The notes under the pieces: generated by a model | Databases searched by the model: none | What the model saw: the letters and a program-made list of their open reading frames with translations, nothing else | Told to the model about the DNA's origin: nothing | Made by a program: the position numbers and the translations under genes | Assembly: GCA_035570235.1 (NCBI GenBank) | Contig: DATMML010000042.1 | Span: 62,001 to 126,000 of the forward strand | Direction: 5' to 3' | Source of the DNA: Vicinamibacteria bacterium | GTDB taxonomy: Bacteria > Acidobacteriota > Vicinamibacteria > Fen-336 | Length of the DNA stretch: 64,000 nt | In this document: piece by piece, positions 17,671 to 30,129 of the stretch | Position numbering within the stretch: the first letter of the stretch is position 1 | How the letters are laid out: each line of letters opens with the position of its first letter

Positions 17671-20064
17671 TCATCGGGCCGCGGACCTCAGGAACTGCTG
17701 GACGTCGGGCTGATCGGGGTCGAGGGCGAGGGACTGCTTCCAGAGGGCCACCGCGCCCGCCTTGTCCTTGCGCTCTCCGAGGAGCAGAGCGGCCAGGGTC
17801 TTGCAGGCTAGAGGCGTCGGGCCGAGCGCGACCGATCGCTGGTAGGCGGCAATGGCGCGGTCGAGCTCGCCAACCCGACCCCAGGCCGCCCCGAGCATGC
17901 CCCACAACCGCGCAGAGCGCGGAAGGCTCGCGACCGCCTGGAGCAAGACTTTCCGCCCCTCCGCTTCTCGCCCTTGTTTCTGGAAGAGCAGGGCAAGGTC
18001 TCCCAAGCCTCCCTCACGCTCCTCATCGGTCTGAGCTTTCACGACCGCTCCCCGGAACGCCGACTCAGCCGACGGTCCCTCGTTCGCCCCCGTCAGCGCT
18101 TGACCCAGCTTCCTTTCGAGCACCGAGTCCGTGGCGTTCGCGGCCAGCGCCTCTCGATACAGGATCGCCGCCTGCTTCCAGTCCCCGCGTGCCAAGGCCA
18201 CGTCACCCCGCAAGGATGCCGGGACCGGCGACGGATCCAGCGATTGCGCCTTGCGCAAGGCGTGCTCGGCCTCGTCGGGGCGTCCGAGTTCGGCCGCTAC
18301 CCGTGCCTGCAGCCAGAGGATTTCCGCGAGCAACGGCTCCGCATCGGCCAACGCCTCCGCCCGCCGCAGCTCGGACAGCGCCTCCTCCGAGCGGCCAACA
18401 TGCTGCGCGACCCGCGCGCGCAGCAGGTGAAGCTGCGGGAGCCGATCATCGAGAGCGCCGGCCACGGCCAGCTCCGCCGCGGCCTCGTCCCAGCGCCGCG
18501 CCTCCACCGCCCAGGCCGCACGCTGGAGCCGCACGCCGATGCCATTCGGATCCAGAACGAGAGCCTGGTCCAGCAACTCCTTGGTTTTCGAGAGTTCGCC
18601 CCGGTGAATGTGGATGCGGGCGGCGAAAACGCGGGCGTTGACGTTGCGTGGATCGAGTTCAAGGGCGCGGGCGTAGTCGGCCAGAGCGCCCGCCTCGTCA
18701 CCGTCCGCGGCACGGGAGGCCCCTTCATTCAAGTACGAGGTGGCCGTCCGGCCCGCCTCGTCGTGACCTCGGTTGGCCGAATCGCCAAGATAACCCAGCG
18801 CCCGCAAGCGTTCTATGCGCTCCTCGGAGTCCTCGTCGCGGGCCGTGGTCGCTCGGGGTGGGGTGGCCACGTCGACGGGATAGTGATCGACTGCCTTGAG
18901 CTCGCGCCAGCTTCCCGGCTCGAAGGCCTGCTTAAGGCGCACGCCGGGCAGCTCGCGCGACAAGGGGACGTCGAGCAGGCCGAGAACCGTGGGGGCCACG
19001 TCCAGGATGCTCGCGCCCTCGATCGTGGCGCCGCGCCGCACTCCCGGCCCGGCGGCCAGGACCACACCGCTCAGCTTGTGCCAGAGGGGGGCCAGCCCGG
19101 TGTCCGCGCGACCGGAGGTCACGGGGCGGCTATCACCGCTCTTAAAGCCGTGGTCGGACACGACCAGCGTCACCGTGCCGGCGTCAGCCCCCTCCAGGAG
19201 CTCCCCCAAGACCTCATCTTGATAGTCGTAGCAGCGGTCCACCGTCTTCGAGAACGCCTGGAAGTCTTCGGGCAGGATCCCGGGCCGCTGGGGCGGGGCG
19301 TCCTCCATGAAGAGATGCCCACAAGCGTCGACGAGCTCGAAGTACACGGCAAGCAGGTCTGGATGGCGCTGTCCGCCTAGGTAGCGCGTGACGCCGCGAA
19401 ATAACTCGGTCGTGGCATGAATCTCCGCCAGGCGCGCCAACCGGCGGATCCCGTCCGGACTGGGGGTGGCGCCGGGTTCGACGAAGCGTGCGCGCGTGGC
19501 CTCGGTCTGGGCGGCCACCTCACCGAAGCGCACGCGCAGTTCTTGGGCGAGACCCTCCGGATAGGTCGATCCGGCCCCCCCGCTCGCGCTCTTCACTTGG
19601 TGAAAGCCTAGGTGATCCGAAACCACGAAGCCTCTCACGTGTTCCGCAGGATAGGTGGCATACCAGCCCACGACACCCGTGCTCTTCCCGGCATGATCGA
19701 GAATGTTCCAGAGTGCGGGGACGCGACGCCGGGTACTGGTGATGGGCATGAGCTTGCCCTCGGAAGAGACCTCCACGAAGTCCAGAATGCCGTGGTCCTG
19801 TCCCCGGCGACCGGTGGCAATCGTCGTCCACAGGATCGGGGAGAGTAGCGGTTCGCGCGAGCGCAGGCGACCGCTGGCCCCGGCCCTCTTCAGCCGCGCG
19901 AAGGTAGGAAGCCTGCCCTCACCAATCAGCCGTTCGAGAATGCCGGGGTCCGCGCCGTCCACTCCGACCAGCAACACCCTCTTAACCGAGCCGCCCCCGC
20001 CACAGCCCAGGCAGGTCAGGCAGAACAAGACGGCCACCCCGAAGCCTCGGCTCCTGTCCTTCAC
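17671..20064 (-). CDS. Alkaline phosphatase-family phosphodiesterase lipoprotein with TPR domain
   Basis: 797 residues from GTG 20064; the frame runs ~80 codons further upstream, but a lipoprotein signal peptide (VAVLFCLTCLGC, lipobox cysteine near residue 20) starts only here. Residues ~28-430 match type I phosphodiesterase/nucleotide pyrophosphatase: metal-binding VDGADP, the nucleophile threonine in SPILWTTIATG, and late metal ligands in LVVSDHGFKSGD. Residues ~490-790 hold about eight TPR units with the usual small-large residue pattern. Such enzymes cleave phosphodiesters or sulfo/phospho-lipid headgroups outside the cytoplasm; TPRs suggest a protein partner. The substrate is unknown. 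Confidence 0.78.
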   Translation of the reverse strand: MKDRSRGFGVAVLFCLTCLGCGGGGSVKRVLLVGVDGADPGILERLIGEGRLPTFARLKRAGASGRLRSREPLLSPILWTTIATGRRGQDHGILDFVEVSSEGKLMPITSTRRRVPALWNILDHAGKSTGVVGWYATYPAEHVRGFVVSDHLGFHQVKSASGGAGSTYPEGLAQELRVRFGEVAAQTEATRARFVEPGATPSPDGIRRLARLAEIHATTELFRGVTRYLGGQRHPDLLAVYFELVDACGHLFMEDAPPQRPGILPEDFQAFSKTVDRCYDYQDEVLGELLEGADAGTVTLVVSDHGFKSGDSRPVTSGRADTGLAPLWHKLSGVVLAAGPGVRRGATIEGASILDVAPTVLGLLDVPLSRELPGVRLKQAFEPGSWRELKAVDHYPVDVATPPRATTARDEDSEERIERLRALGYLGDSANRGHDEAGRTATSYLNEGASRAADGDEAGALADYARALELDPRNVNARVFAARIHIHRGELSKTKELLDQALVLDPNGIGVRLQRAAWAVEARRWDEAAAELAVAGALDDRLPQLHLLRARVAQHVGRSEEALSELRRAEALADAEPLLAEILWLQARVAAELGRPDEAEHALRKAQSLDPSPVPASLRGDVALARGDWKQAAILYREALAANATDSVLERKLGQALTGANEGPSAESAFRGAVVKAQTDEEREGGLGDLALLFQKQGREAEGRKVLLQAVASLPRSARLWGMLGAAWGRVGELDRAIAAYQRSVALGPTPLACKTLAALLLGERKDKAGAVALWKQSLALDPDQPDVQQFLRSAAR

Positions 20065-20381
20065 GGGCCGATCATAAACCGAGTGTCGGAGTCGGGGGCC
20101 CTCGGCGTGCGGTTCACGCTTCCCCTGGCGTCCGCCGGGGCGTCGGCGGGGTCTCGCTCCACGTGCTCTCGCTGCCGGCCCTCCGGGCCGTAGCGCCCCC
20201 ATGGAGGCAGGTCCGGATGCCACGGCACGACGAGCCGACGCCGAGTCGGATTCAACGGCCGCTCGGTCGCAAGCGCCGGCTGCTTGTGGCGGGTAATAAC
20301 CCAAGTTGAAGCCCTGTGTCCGTCGTCGAGCGGGGGGTCTCGGCAGGCGCTGCCCACCGGCCCTGGCGGGCGGGGGAAGCT
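20065..20381. other. Intergenic region, nothing recognised
   Basis: 317 bases between the phosphodiesterase start and the end of the sigma-54 activator gene, both on the minus strand. It is as GC-rich as its surroundings. I see only a small GGCCC-tcc-GGGCC hairpin at 20177-20189 and no convincing promoter, RNA or small gene. Confidence 0.5.
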
Positions 20382-21742
20382 TTAGCCGTCTTTTTCCTGG
20401 CTAATCCCGTACTGCTCGAGCTTCTTGTACAGGTTGGACCGCGGGGTGCCGATAGCGGCGGCAGTGGCCGAGATGTTCCATTTGCTCTCGCGCAACTTAT
20501 CGACCAGGAAGGCTCGCTCCGCAGCCTCTTTGAAGTCTCGGAGGGAGGCCGCGGTGTCGGCTGCGGGCGGACCGCCGTCCGCGGGACGGCGCAATACCTC
20601 CGCTAGGTGCTCGACCCGAATTTCCTCGCCTTCGACCATGATGAGGAGCCGCTCCACGGCGTTCTTCAGCTCCCGCACGTTGCCCCGCCAAGGATGCCGT
20701 TTCAAGGCCTCGACCGCCGCGGGGGCGAAGGTCTTGGGGCGAAAGTTGCTCTCCGCGGAGAACTGTTTGACGAAGTGCTGGACAAGAACCGGAACATCCT
20801 CCGCCCGCTCCCTCAGGGGGGGGACGCGGATGGGGATCACGGACAGGCGGAAGTAGAGGTCCTCCCGGAAGTCGCCCTTCTCGATGGCCCCCTCCAGGGC
20901 CTTGTTGGTTGCGGCTATCACGCGCACGTCCACCTGGATCGTCTTTTGGGAGCCGATGCGCTCGACCTCTCCCTCTTGGAGGACGCGAAGGACCTTTGCC
21001 TGGGTGCGTAGGCTCATGTCCCCCACCTCGTCTAGGAAGATGGTCCCTTTGTGGGCTAGCTCGAACTTGCCGATTTGCTTCTCGGTGGCCCCGGTGAAGG
21101 AGCCCTTCTCGTGGCCGAAGAGTTCACTCTCGATCAGCTCCTCGGGGATGGCCGCGCAATTCACCTGCACGAACGCATCGTCTTTACGCAGGCTGTTGCG
21201 GTGGATGGCCCGAGCCACGAGCTCTTTACCCGATCCGCTCTCTCCCATGATGAGTACGGTGGCGTTGGTGGGGGCGGCGCGCTTGACCGCGTCCCATACT
21301 TTTTCCAGGGCCCCGCTCTGTCCGACCATTCGATAGCGGTCATCGAAGCTGAGCTTCAACCGGCGGTTCTCGTCGCTGAGCCGCTTCTGGCCGAGCGCGT
21401 TACGTGCCACCAGCAGGATTCGGTCACTCTCCGGCGGCTTCTCGATGAAGTCGAAAGCTCCGAGCTTTGTGGCCTCGACCGCGGTCTTGACGGTGCCGTG
21501 GCCGGAGAGGATGACCACGGGCAGCGACTCTTCCAGGGCCCGGATCCGCCTCAGCGTCTCCATCCCATCCATCTGCGGCATCTTGATGTCGAGAAAGACG
21601 AGGTCGGGTCCCTCCTTCTCCACCATCTTGATCCCCGCCGCCCCGCTCGCCGCGAGCAGGCACTCGTAGCCTTCGTATTCGAAGATCATCTTCAAGGAGG
21701 AGCGAATGGCCTCCTCATCGTCGATGATGAGGACCCGGGCCT

Positions 21743-21746
<4 letters not shown>
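20382..21746 (-). CDS. Sigma-54-dependent NtrC-family response regulator
   Basis: 454 residues from GTG 21746. Receiver domain: acidic pocket at residues 9-10 and phospho-acceptor Asp53 (VFLDIKMPQMD). AAA+ domain: Walker A GESGSGKELVARAIH near residue 172, the sigma-54 contact loop GSFTGA, and Walker B IFLDEVGDMS. A Fis-type helix-turn-helix closes the protein (SATAAAIGTPRSNLYKKLEQ). It activates RNA polymerase-sigma-54 promoters; its sensor kinase is not adjacent. The start overlaps the protease stop by 4 bases, so the two are cotranslated from one message with ligA. Confidence 0.92.
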
Positions 21747-25634
<3,888 letters not shown>

Positions 25635-25654
25635 GATGCGCCCCTGCTCCCCTC

Positions 25655-26665
25655 CTAGTGGTCCCGGGCCAGGATGAAGTCGGGCAGGGCCTCGAGGGCC
25701 TCGCGGTAGGGGGAACGGTCGAAGACGAGGAGGTCCCGCCGGGCGGCGGCGGCGTATTGCTCGGCCAGGCCGCGGGCCTCGTCCAAGGCTCCGTGTTCAC
25801 GGGCCAATCGCACAATCTCCTCCCTCGAGACCCTCCCGAATCCGCGGTCCTCGAGGACGGTGGAGACCTTGTCGATGCCAGTCGCGCCTGCCCTACGCAG
25901 GAGGAAGATCATGGGCAGGGTCAACTTGCCCTCGCGGAGATCGTTGGCCACGGGCTTACCTAGGGTCTTCTCCTCTGCCGTGAAGTCCAGGAGATCGTCG
26001 ACCATCTGGAAGCAGGTCCCCAGATCCAGGCCATAGGCGGCCAAGGCTTCCTCTTTTTCCGGGCCGACCTCCCCCAGGATGGCGCCAATCCGCATGCAGC
26101 CGGCGAAGAGGTCAGCGGTCTTTCGGCGGATGATGTCGATGTGGTCCGCGGGGTTCACCTTGAGGTCGCCGTTGCGCTCGATCTCCAGGATCTCGCCCTC
26201 GATCATGCGCAGGGTCACGTCGGAGAGCAGACGAAGAATCTTGAGGTTGTCCTGGGAGAGGGCCATGGACATGGACTTGGTGTACAAGAAGTCGCCCAGG
26301 AGCACGGTGATGTCGTTACCCCAACGGCTGTTCACGCTGCGGCGGCCCCGGCGGACGGTAGCCTCGTCGATGATGTCATCGTGGAGGAGGGTGGCGGTGT
26401 GGATGAACTCCACTACCGAGGCTAGGAGGATCGCCCGACTGCCTCGGTAGCCGCAGAGCCGGCAGGCCAGAAGCAACAGAGCGGGCCGGATGCGCTTTCC
26501 CCCGCCCTCCTGGATATACCGTCCGATCTCGCTCACCAGCCTTACGTCGGAGCGGACTTGCTCCTGGAACAGCTCTTCGACGCGGGCCAGGTCGTCCTCC
26601 ACGAGCTGGACGATGTCCCTGAGGTCTGCCACCCCGCGTCCGTCGAGAGGATCCACCGCGGCCAA
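25655..26665 (-). CDS. Polyprenyl (all-trans) diphosphate synthase
   Basis: 336 residues, starting at TTG 26665 (a GTG three codons later is possible). The first Asp-rich motif is LLHDDIIDEATVRRG near residue 100 and the second is DDLLDF near residue 230. A GGGKRIRP motif is near residue 55. It condenses isopentenyl diphosphate units, and the small residues before the first Asp motif fit a long-chain (C40-C50, IspB/heptaprenyl type) product, so the pathway is probably the quinone side chain. Product length is not certain. Confidence 0.9.
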   Translation of the reverse strand: MAAVDPLDGRGVADLRDIVQLVEDDLARVEELFQEQVRSDVRLVSEIGRYIQEGGGKRIRPALLLLACRLCGYRGSRAILLASVVEFIHTATLLHDDIIDEATVRRGRRSVNSRWGNDITVLLGDFLYTKSMSMALSQDNLKILRLLSDVTLRMIEGEILEIERNGDLKVNPADHIDIIRRKTADLFAGCMRIGAILGEVGPEKEEALAAYGLDLGTCFQMVDDLLDFTAEEKTLGKPVANDLREGKLTLPMIFLLRRAGATGIDKVSTVLEDRGFGRVSREEIVRLAREHGALDEARGLAEQYAAAARRDLLVFDRSPYREALEALPDFILARDH

Positions 26666-26671
26666 GGGCTC

Positions 26672-27160
26672 CTACCTGTAGTTGGTGAACTGCATGTCGA
26701 TGCCCAGGTCGATCTCTTTCAGGACCCGCATCACGCTCTGCAGGTCGTCCTTGTTCTTCCCGGAGATCCGCACCTGGTCGCCTTGGATGGCGGCCTGCAC
26801 CTTCAGTTTCGTCCCTTTGATGACCTTCACGATCTCCCGGGCCTTTTCGGAGGGTATGCCCTTCTGCAGGCTGACCTTCTGCCGAGTGGTGCCACCCAAG
26901 GCTTTCTCGATCGTCCCGAACGTAAGGGCCTTTAGTGGCACGCTTCTCTTCACGAAGCGAGTCTCGAGCACATCGCGGACCGCTTTGAGCTTGAATTCGT
27001 CGGAGGAGGCGAGAACGACTTCCTCTCCCTGCAGGTCGATGACAGAACCGGTGCCTTTCAGGTCGTAGCGCGTGGTGATCTCCTTCATGGCCTGGGCGAT
27101 GGCGTTCCTCACCTCTTGAAGGTCCACACTGCTCACGACGTCAAAAGAACTTTCAGCCAT
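26672..27160 (-). CDS. YajQ-family nucleotide-binding protein
   Basis: 162 residues from ATG 27160, the canonical family start (MAESSFDVVSSVDLQEVRNA) and length; the frame extends upstream without support. The two beta-alpha-beta halves and the conserved ISGKNKDDLQSVM and MQFTNYR C-terminus are present. Members bind tRNA/GTP and, in Xanthomonas, cyclic di-GMP. The molecular role here is unproven. It lies 6 bases upstream of the polyprenyl synthase start. Confidence 0.92.
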   Translation of the reverse strand: MAESSFDVVSSVDLQEVRNAIAQAMKEITTRYDLKGTGSVIDLQGEEVVLASSDEFKLKAVRDVLETRFVKRSVPLKALTFGTIEKALGGTTRQKVSLQKGIPSEKAREIVKVIKGTKLKVQAAIQGDQVRISGKNKDDLQSVMRVLKEIDLGIDMQFTNYR

Positions 27161-27228
27161 GGTCCGTAGAAGCGAGGCAGGAACGCTCGGAACGAACACG
27201 CGTAAGGTGACGGATTCGGGCGGCGTTG

Positions 27229-28020
27229 TCAAACGACCCTGCGGAATAGCCGGGCAAAGTTCTCAAGGGCGGCTGCGCCGACGGTCTCCGCGGTCTCGCC
27301 ACGCAGGGCCGCAACCGTCCGCGCTACCTCCACCACAAAGGCGGGTTCGTTACGCTTGCCGCGGTGGGGCGGGGGGGCCAGGAAAGGAGCGTCGGTCTCG
27401 ACGAGCAGACGGTCCCGTGGCACCGTCTTAGCCACCCCCTGGACGACCTCGGTGCGGGGAAAAGCCACGATCCCGGAGAATGAGATGTAGAAGCCCAGGG
27501 CCAGGGCCCGCTCCGCCAGTTCCCGACCGCCCGAGAAGCAGTGGATGACGCCCCCCACCTCGGCCGCCCCCTCCTCCTCCAGGATTCCCGCGGTCTCCTC
27601 GTCCGCCTCCCGTGTGTGAACGATGAGGGGCAGCCCCGCCCCGCGCGCCAGCTTCACCTGGCGGCGGAAAACCTCCCGCTGAACGGGTCGGGGGGAATGG
27701 TCGTAGTGAAAGTCCAGCCCCACCTCGCCGATGGCCACGATTCGGCCTTCTCGAGCCAAGCCCAGCAGCTCGTCATAAACGCGTTCGTCGGCAAGCTTCG
27801 CTTCGTGGGGATGCACGCCGGCCGAGGCCGGCACTCCGAGCTCCCCGGCCACGCGCAGAGCCCGGCGGTGGCCCTCCTCCTCGTCAACTCCGCCCACAAT
27901 CAAGAGCTCGCGAACACCTTGGGCGCGCGCGCGGGCGACGACTGCCTCCCGGTCTCCATCGAACTGGGGCATGTCGATGTGACAGTGGCTGTCAACAAAC
28001 TGAGGTGTCCGATCAATCAC
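27229..28020 (-). CDS. TatD-family metal-dependent hydrolase
   Basis: 263 residues from GTG 28020. Metal ligands are present in order: His pair in VDSHCHIDM, Glu in GEVGLDFHY, His in LIVHTREAD, His in GVIHCFSGG and Asp in LVETDAPFL. Members are 3'-5' deoxyribonucleases or related hydrolases. It is the first gene of the leftward housekeeping run. Two decayed sequences resembling its first ~25 codons occur further upstream (see repeats at 28361 and 31107). Confidence 0.92.
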   Translation of the reverse strand: MIDRTPQFVDSHCHIDMPQFDGDREAVVARARAQGVRELLIVGGVDEEEGHRRALRVAGELGVPASAGVHPHEAKLADERVYDELLGLAREGRIVAIGEVGLDFHYDHSPRPVQREVFRRQVKLARGAGLPLIVHTREADEETAGILEEEGAAEVGGVIHCFSGGRELAERALALGFYISFSGIVAFPRTEVVQGVAKTVPRDRLLVETDAPFLAPPPHRGKRNEPAFVVEVARTVAALRGETAETVGAAALENFARLFRRVV

Positions 28021-28039
28021 GCTTTGTCGCTCTAGATAG

Positions 28040-28062
28040 ACTTAGGTTCATATACTTAGGTT
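28040..28062. repeat. 9-base direct repeat ACTTAGGTT, period 14
   Basis: ACTTAGGTT occurs at 28040-28048 and 28054-28062, just upstream of the tatD start (28020). The AT-rich context and position would suit a regulator site or leader element for the tatD operon; this is inference. Confidence 0.45.
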
Positions 28063-28099
28063 GGTTCAGGACGTTCCAGAGCGTTCCAGGAAGTCCCAT

Positions 28100-28134
28100 G
28101 GGGTAACAGGAATCGTGTTGCCCTGTGTTACCCC
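28100..28134. repeat. Inverted repeat GGGGTAACA / TGTTACCCC
   Basis: A perfect 9-base inverted repeat with a 17-base spacer, at 28100-28108 and 28126-28134. It could be a dimeric regulator site or a stem. It is about 80 bases upstream of the tatD start. Confidence 0.5.
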
Positions 28135-28360
28135 AGGGGCAATCAACTCCCCTCATGGGCTAAGTCATGCGCCTATAGACCGGCTGTCGATGTGTGAGGA
28201 CCGCTCCTCAGCCAGTTGCCAGAAGTATAGCCAGATTCTCTGGAAGCATCCGCCCGGCGTGGGGTCGCCCTTCCCAGCGGGCTCGGCCGCGAGAACAGTC
28301 TTGCCCCCGTGTTACCGGGGCACCCTCCAAGTCATGGGGGTGCCCGTGAAAGCACGACTA

Positions 28361-28440
28361 CCACATATCGATGTGGGTATGGCTGTCGACGAGTTGGATA
28401 TTCGGTTCCGTCGGGGGCCGTCCATGCCGCGAAAAGGGTC
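28361..28440 (-). repeat. Decayed repeat A, tatD-start-like
   Basis: On the minus strand one frame reads TEPNIQLVDSHTHIDMW and then stops (TAG). The VDSHTHIDM part is the TatD N-terminal metal motif. The same segment, without insertions or deletions over about 24 codons, recurs at 31107-31184. The core TGGGTATGGCTGTCGACGA (plus strand) differs at one base between the two copies, and GGTTCCGTC follows both after exactly 11 bases. Confidence 0.5.
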
Positions 28441-28516
28441 TAGCTCCAGATCCCTGCGGGGAGGCCACGTCTTGCCGAACTCACGGTGCAGCACTGACGA
28501 CCCCCGCGGTTGGACG

Positions 28517-28927
28517 CTACTTGGCGTTCGTGACGGCGACAGCCTCGATCTCTACGAGAAATTCCGGGCGAAAAAGCCTCGGAACCTGAATCGCCGTGCT
28601 GGTGGGTGGTTTGCTTGTGTCTATGTACTGGTCTCTTACCTCCCGAAACTCAGGCAGGTTCGATAGGTCGAGAAGGTAAATGTTGAGCTTGATCATGTCA
28701 CGAAAGCTCCCGCCTGCTGCTTCGACTCCCGCCTTCAGGTTCTCGAAGACCTGCTTAACCTGAGAGCGAAAGTCATCTTTACCAACGAGGTTGCCGGATT
28801 TGTCCACTGCGACCTGTCCCGCAACGAAGACTGTCTTTCCGCCGCTCACTATAGCGAGCTGCGAGTAGCCAACGGACTTGGGCATCGTGTCCGGGACGAT
28901 CAATTGAACAGCTGCGTTTTCAAGCAT
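28517..28927 (-). CDS. RidA (YjgF/YER057c/UK114) family protein
   Basis: 136 residues from ATG 28927; the frame extends to 29104, but the family core starts near MLENAAVQLIVPDTMPKSVG. Conserved features are FVAGQVAVDKSGNLVG, a helix QVKQVFENLKAGVEAAGGSF and LNIYLLDLSNLPEFREVR. The last strand has LFRPEFLVEIEAVA in place of the canonical arginine-containing ...ARVEIEA segment, so the enamine/imine deaminase arginine is not obviously conserved. It is divergently arranged with the LysR gene, which probably controls it. Confidence 0.82.
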   Translation of the reverse strand: MLENAAVQLIVPDTMPKSVGYSQLAIVSGGKTVFVAGQVAVDKSGNLVGKDDFRSQVKQVFENLKAGVEAAGGSFRDMIKLNIYLLDLSNLPEFREVRDQYIDTSKPPTSTAIQVPRLFRPEFLVEIEAVAVTNAK

Positions 28928-29069
28928 CTCTGCCGTAGCCTCCTTGGAGAGGAAGTTAATCCACGGGGGCGGCGCCAGGCCCACCCGCCTGCACTCCCGC
29001 GCGCACTTCACAGCTCGCAAAATAAGATCGTTTCCACTATTCTTCCAATCGATTCGTTGAATACCTGAC

Positions 29070-30008
29070 ATGCATGATGTGAATTTGGCCGCTCTGGACC
29101 TCAACCTCTTGGTCGCCCTCCAAGCACTGCTCGAGGAAGAGAGCGTCGGAGGCGCGGCGCGGCGTGTGGGGCGCTCTCAGCCTGCCATGAGTCATGCTTT
29201 GAGCCGGCTTCGCAGCATGCTCGGCGATGCCATATTGGTCCGTGTTGGTGCAGGCATGCAGGTCACCGTGCGCGGTGAGGCGCTTCGCCATCCCGTCCGA
29301 GATGCATTGGAGCGGGTCAAAGAATTGCTCGCCGGTGACACATTCGATCCTTCCCGCAGCCAGCGGACGTTTCGAATATGCGTAACCGACAATGCGAGCG
29401 ATCTTCTCCTCCCCCCTCTGTTGGCCCGGCTGCAGCGGATGGCTCCGAGCATCCGGGTGGAGATCCAGCCGTGGCGTGGAGGCTTCACGAATCCCACGGA
29501 GCTGGCCCGCGACGTCGACGCCGTGATCGCCTGCATTCCCGACTCCTTCGCGGGCTTCCACCGTCGGCGCTTGTTCAGGGATCGCGACGCGTGCGCCGTC
29601 CGCAGGAGCCACCGGGCGGCGAGGCCGATTTCCAAGCCAGAGCAATTTCTCAACTGGAAGCAGGTGGCAGTGAGGCCGCAAGGACTCTTCGCGGACCCGG
29701 TGGATACTTGGTTGAAGCAGGAAGGACTCACCCGAAACGTCGTCCTGACGGTACCGCACTACCTGCAAGCCCTGCACGTCGTGGCCCGTTCCGACCTTAT
29801 CGCCGTCCTCCCCGAGCGGCTGATAAGAACATATGCTTCTCAACTAAACGTAAGCGCGATGCCAGTACCCCTGGACGTCGGTAGTTTCGATGAGTATCTC
29901 CTGCATCCAGCGCGGACCCACACGGACACAGGGTGTGTGTGGCTGCGTAACGTGTTGAAGGACATCGGGCGAGAACTGGAGTCACAGTCACATGAGGCAC
30001 GGAAGTAG
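29070..30008 (+). CDS. LysR-family transcriptional regulator
   Basis: 312 residues from ATG 29070. The N-terminal winged helix is typical (LDLNLLVALQALLEEESVGG, then SQPAMSHALSRLR), and the effector domain starts near residue 95 (FRICVTDNASDLLLPPLL), as in NodD/PcpR-like LysR proteins. It is divergent from the RidA gene with about 140 bases between the likely starts. An ATTC...GAAT dyad at 29039-29062 is a candidate operator. Lower GC than the flanks fits an acquired pair. Confidence 0.9.
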   Translation: MHDVNLAALDLNLLVALQALLEEESVGGAARRVGRSQPAMSHALSRLRSMLGDAILVRVGAGMQVTVRGEALRHPVRDALERVKELLAGDTFDPSRSQRTFRICVTDNASDLLLPPLLARLQRMAPSIRVEIQPWRGGFTNPTELARDVDAVIACIPDSFAGFHRRRLFRDRDACAVRRSHRAARPISKPEQFLNWKQVAVRPQGLFADPVDTWLKQEGLTRNVVLTVPHYLQALHVVARSDLIAVLPERLIRTYASQLNVSAMPVPLDVGSFDEYLLHPARTHTDTGCVWLRNVLKDIGRELESQSHEARK

Positions 30009-30129
30009 AAGGTCACGGACAAAGGAGAGAGTTCGGGATCCGATCGTTCGCCGACTCATCCTTGCTGATCAGGGGTGCTCCGGATCTGACGCCCGAAGCT
30101 CACGGTTGCTTTCGCAGCATCGAGAACAT

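Larger units (their letters stand above)
28021..28516. other. Lower-GC non-coding stretch upstream of tatD
   Basis: 496 bases of visibly lower GC than the surroundings. It holds a 9-base direct repeat, a 9-base inverted repeat and decayed repeat A (all listed separately), plus a second TTGCCC-type GTGTTACC sequence at 28301-28316 echoing 28118-28132. Open frames here are short or overlap the RidA gene and look non-coding. Confidence 0.5.

Noticed and set aside
28061-28666. 201-codon plus-strand frame
   Set aside because: It crosses the repeat-rich non-coding region and then runs antisense to the RidA gene. It has no family features.
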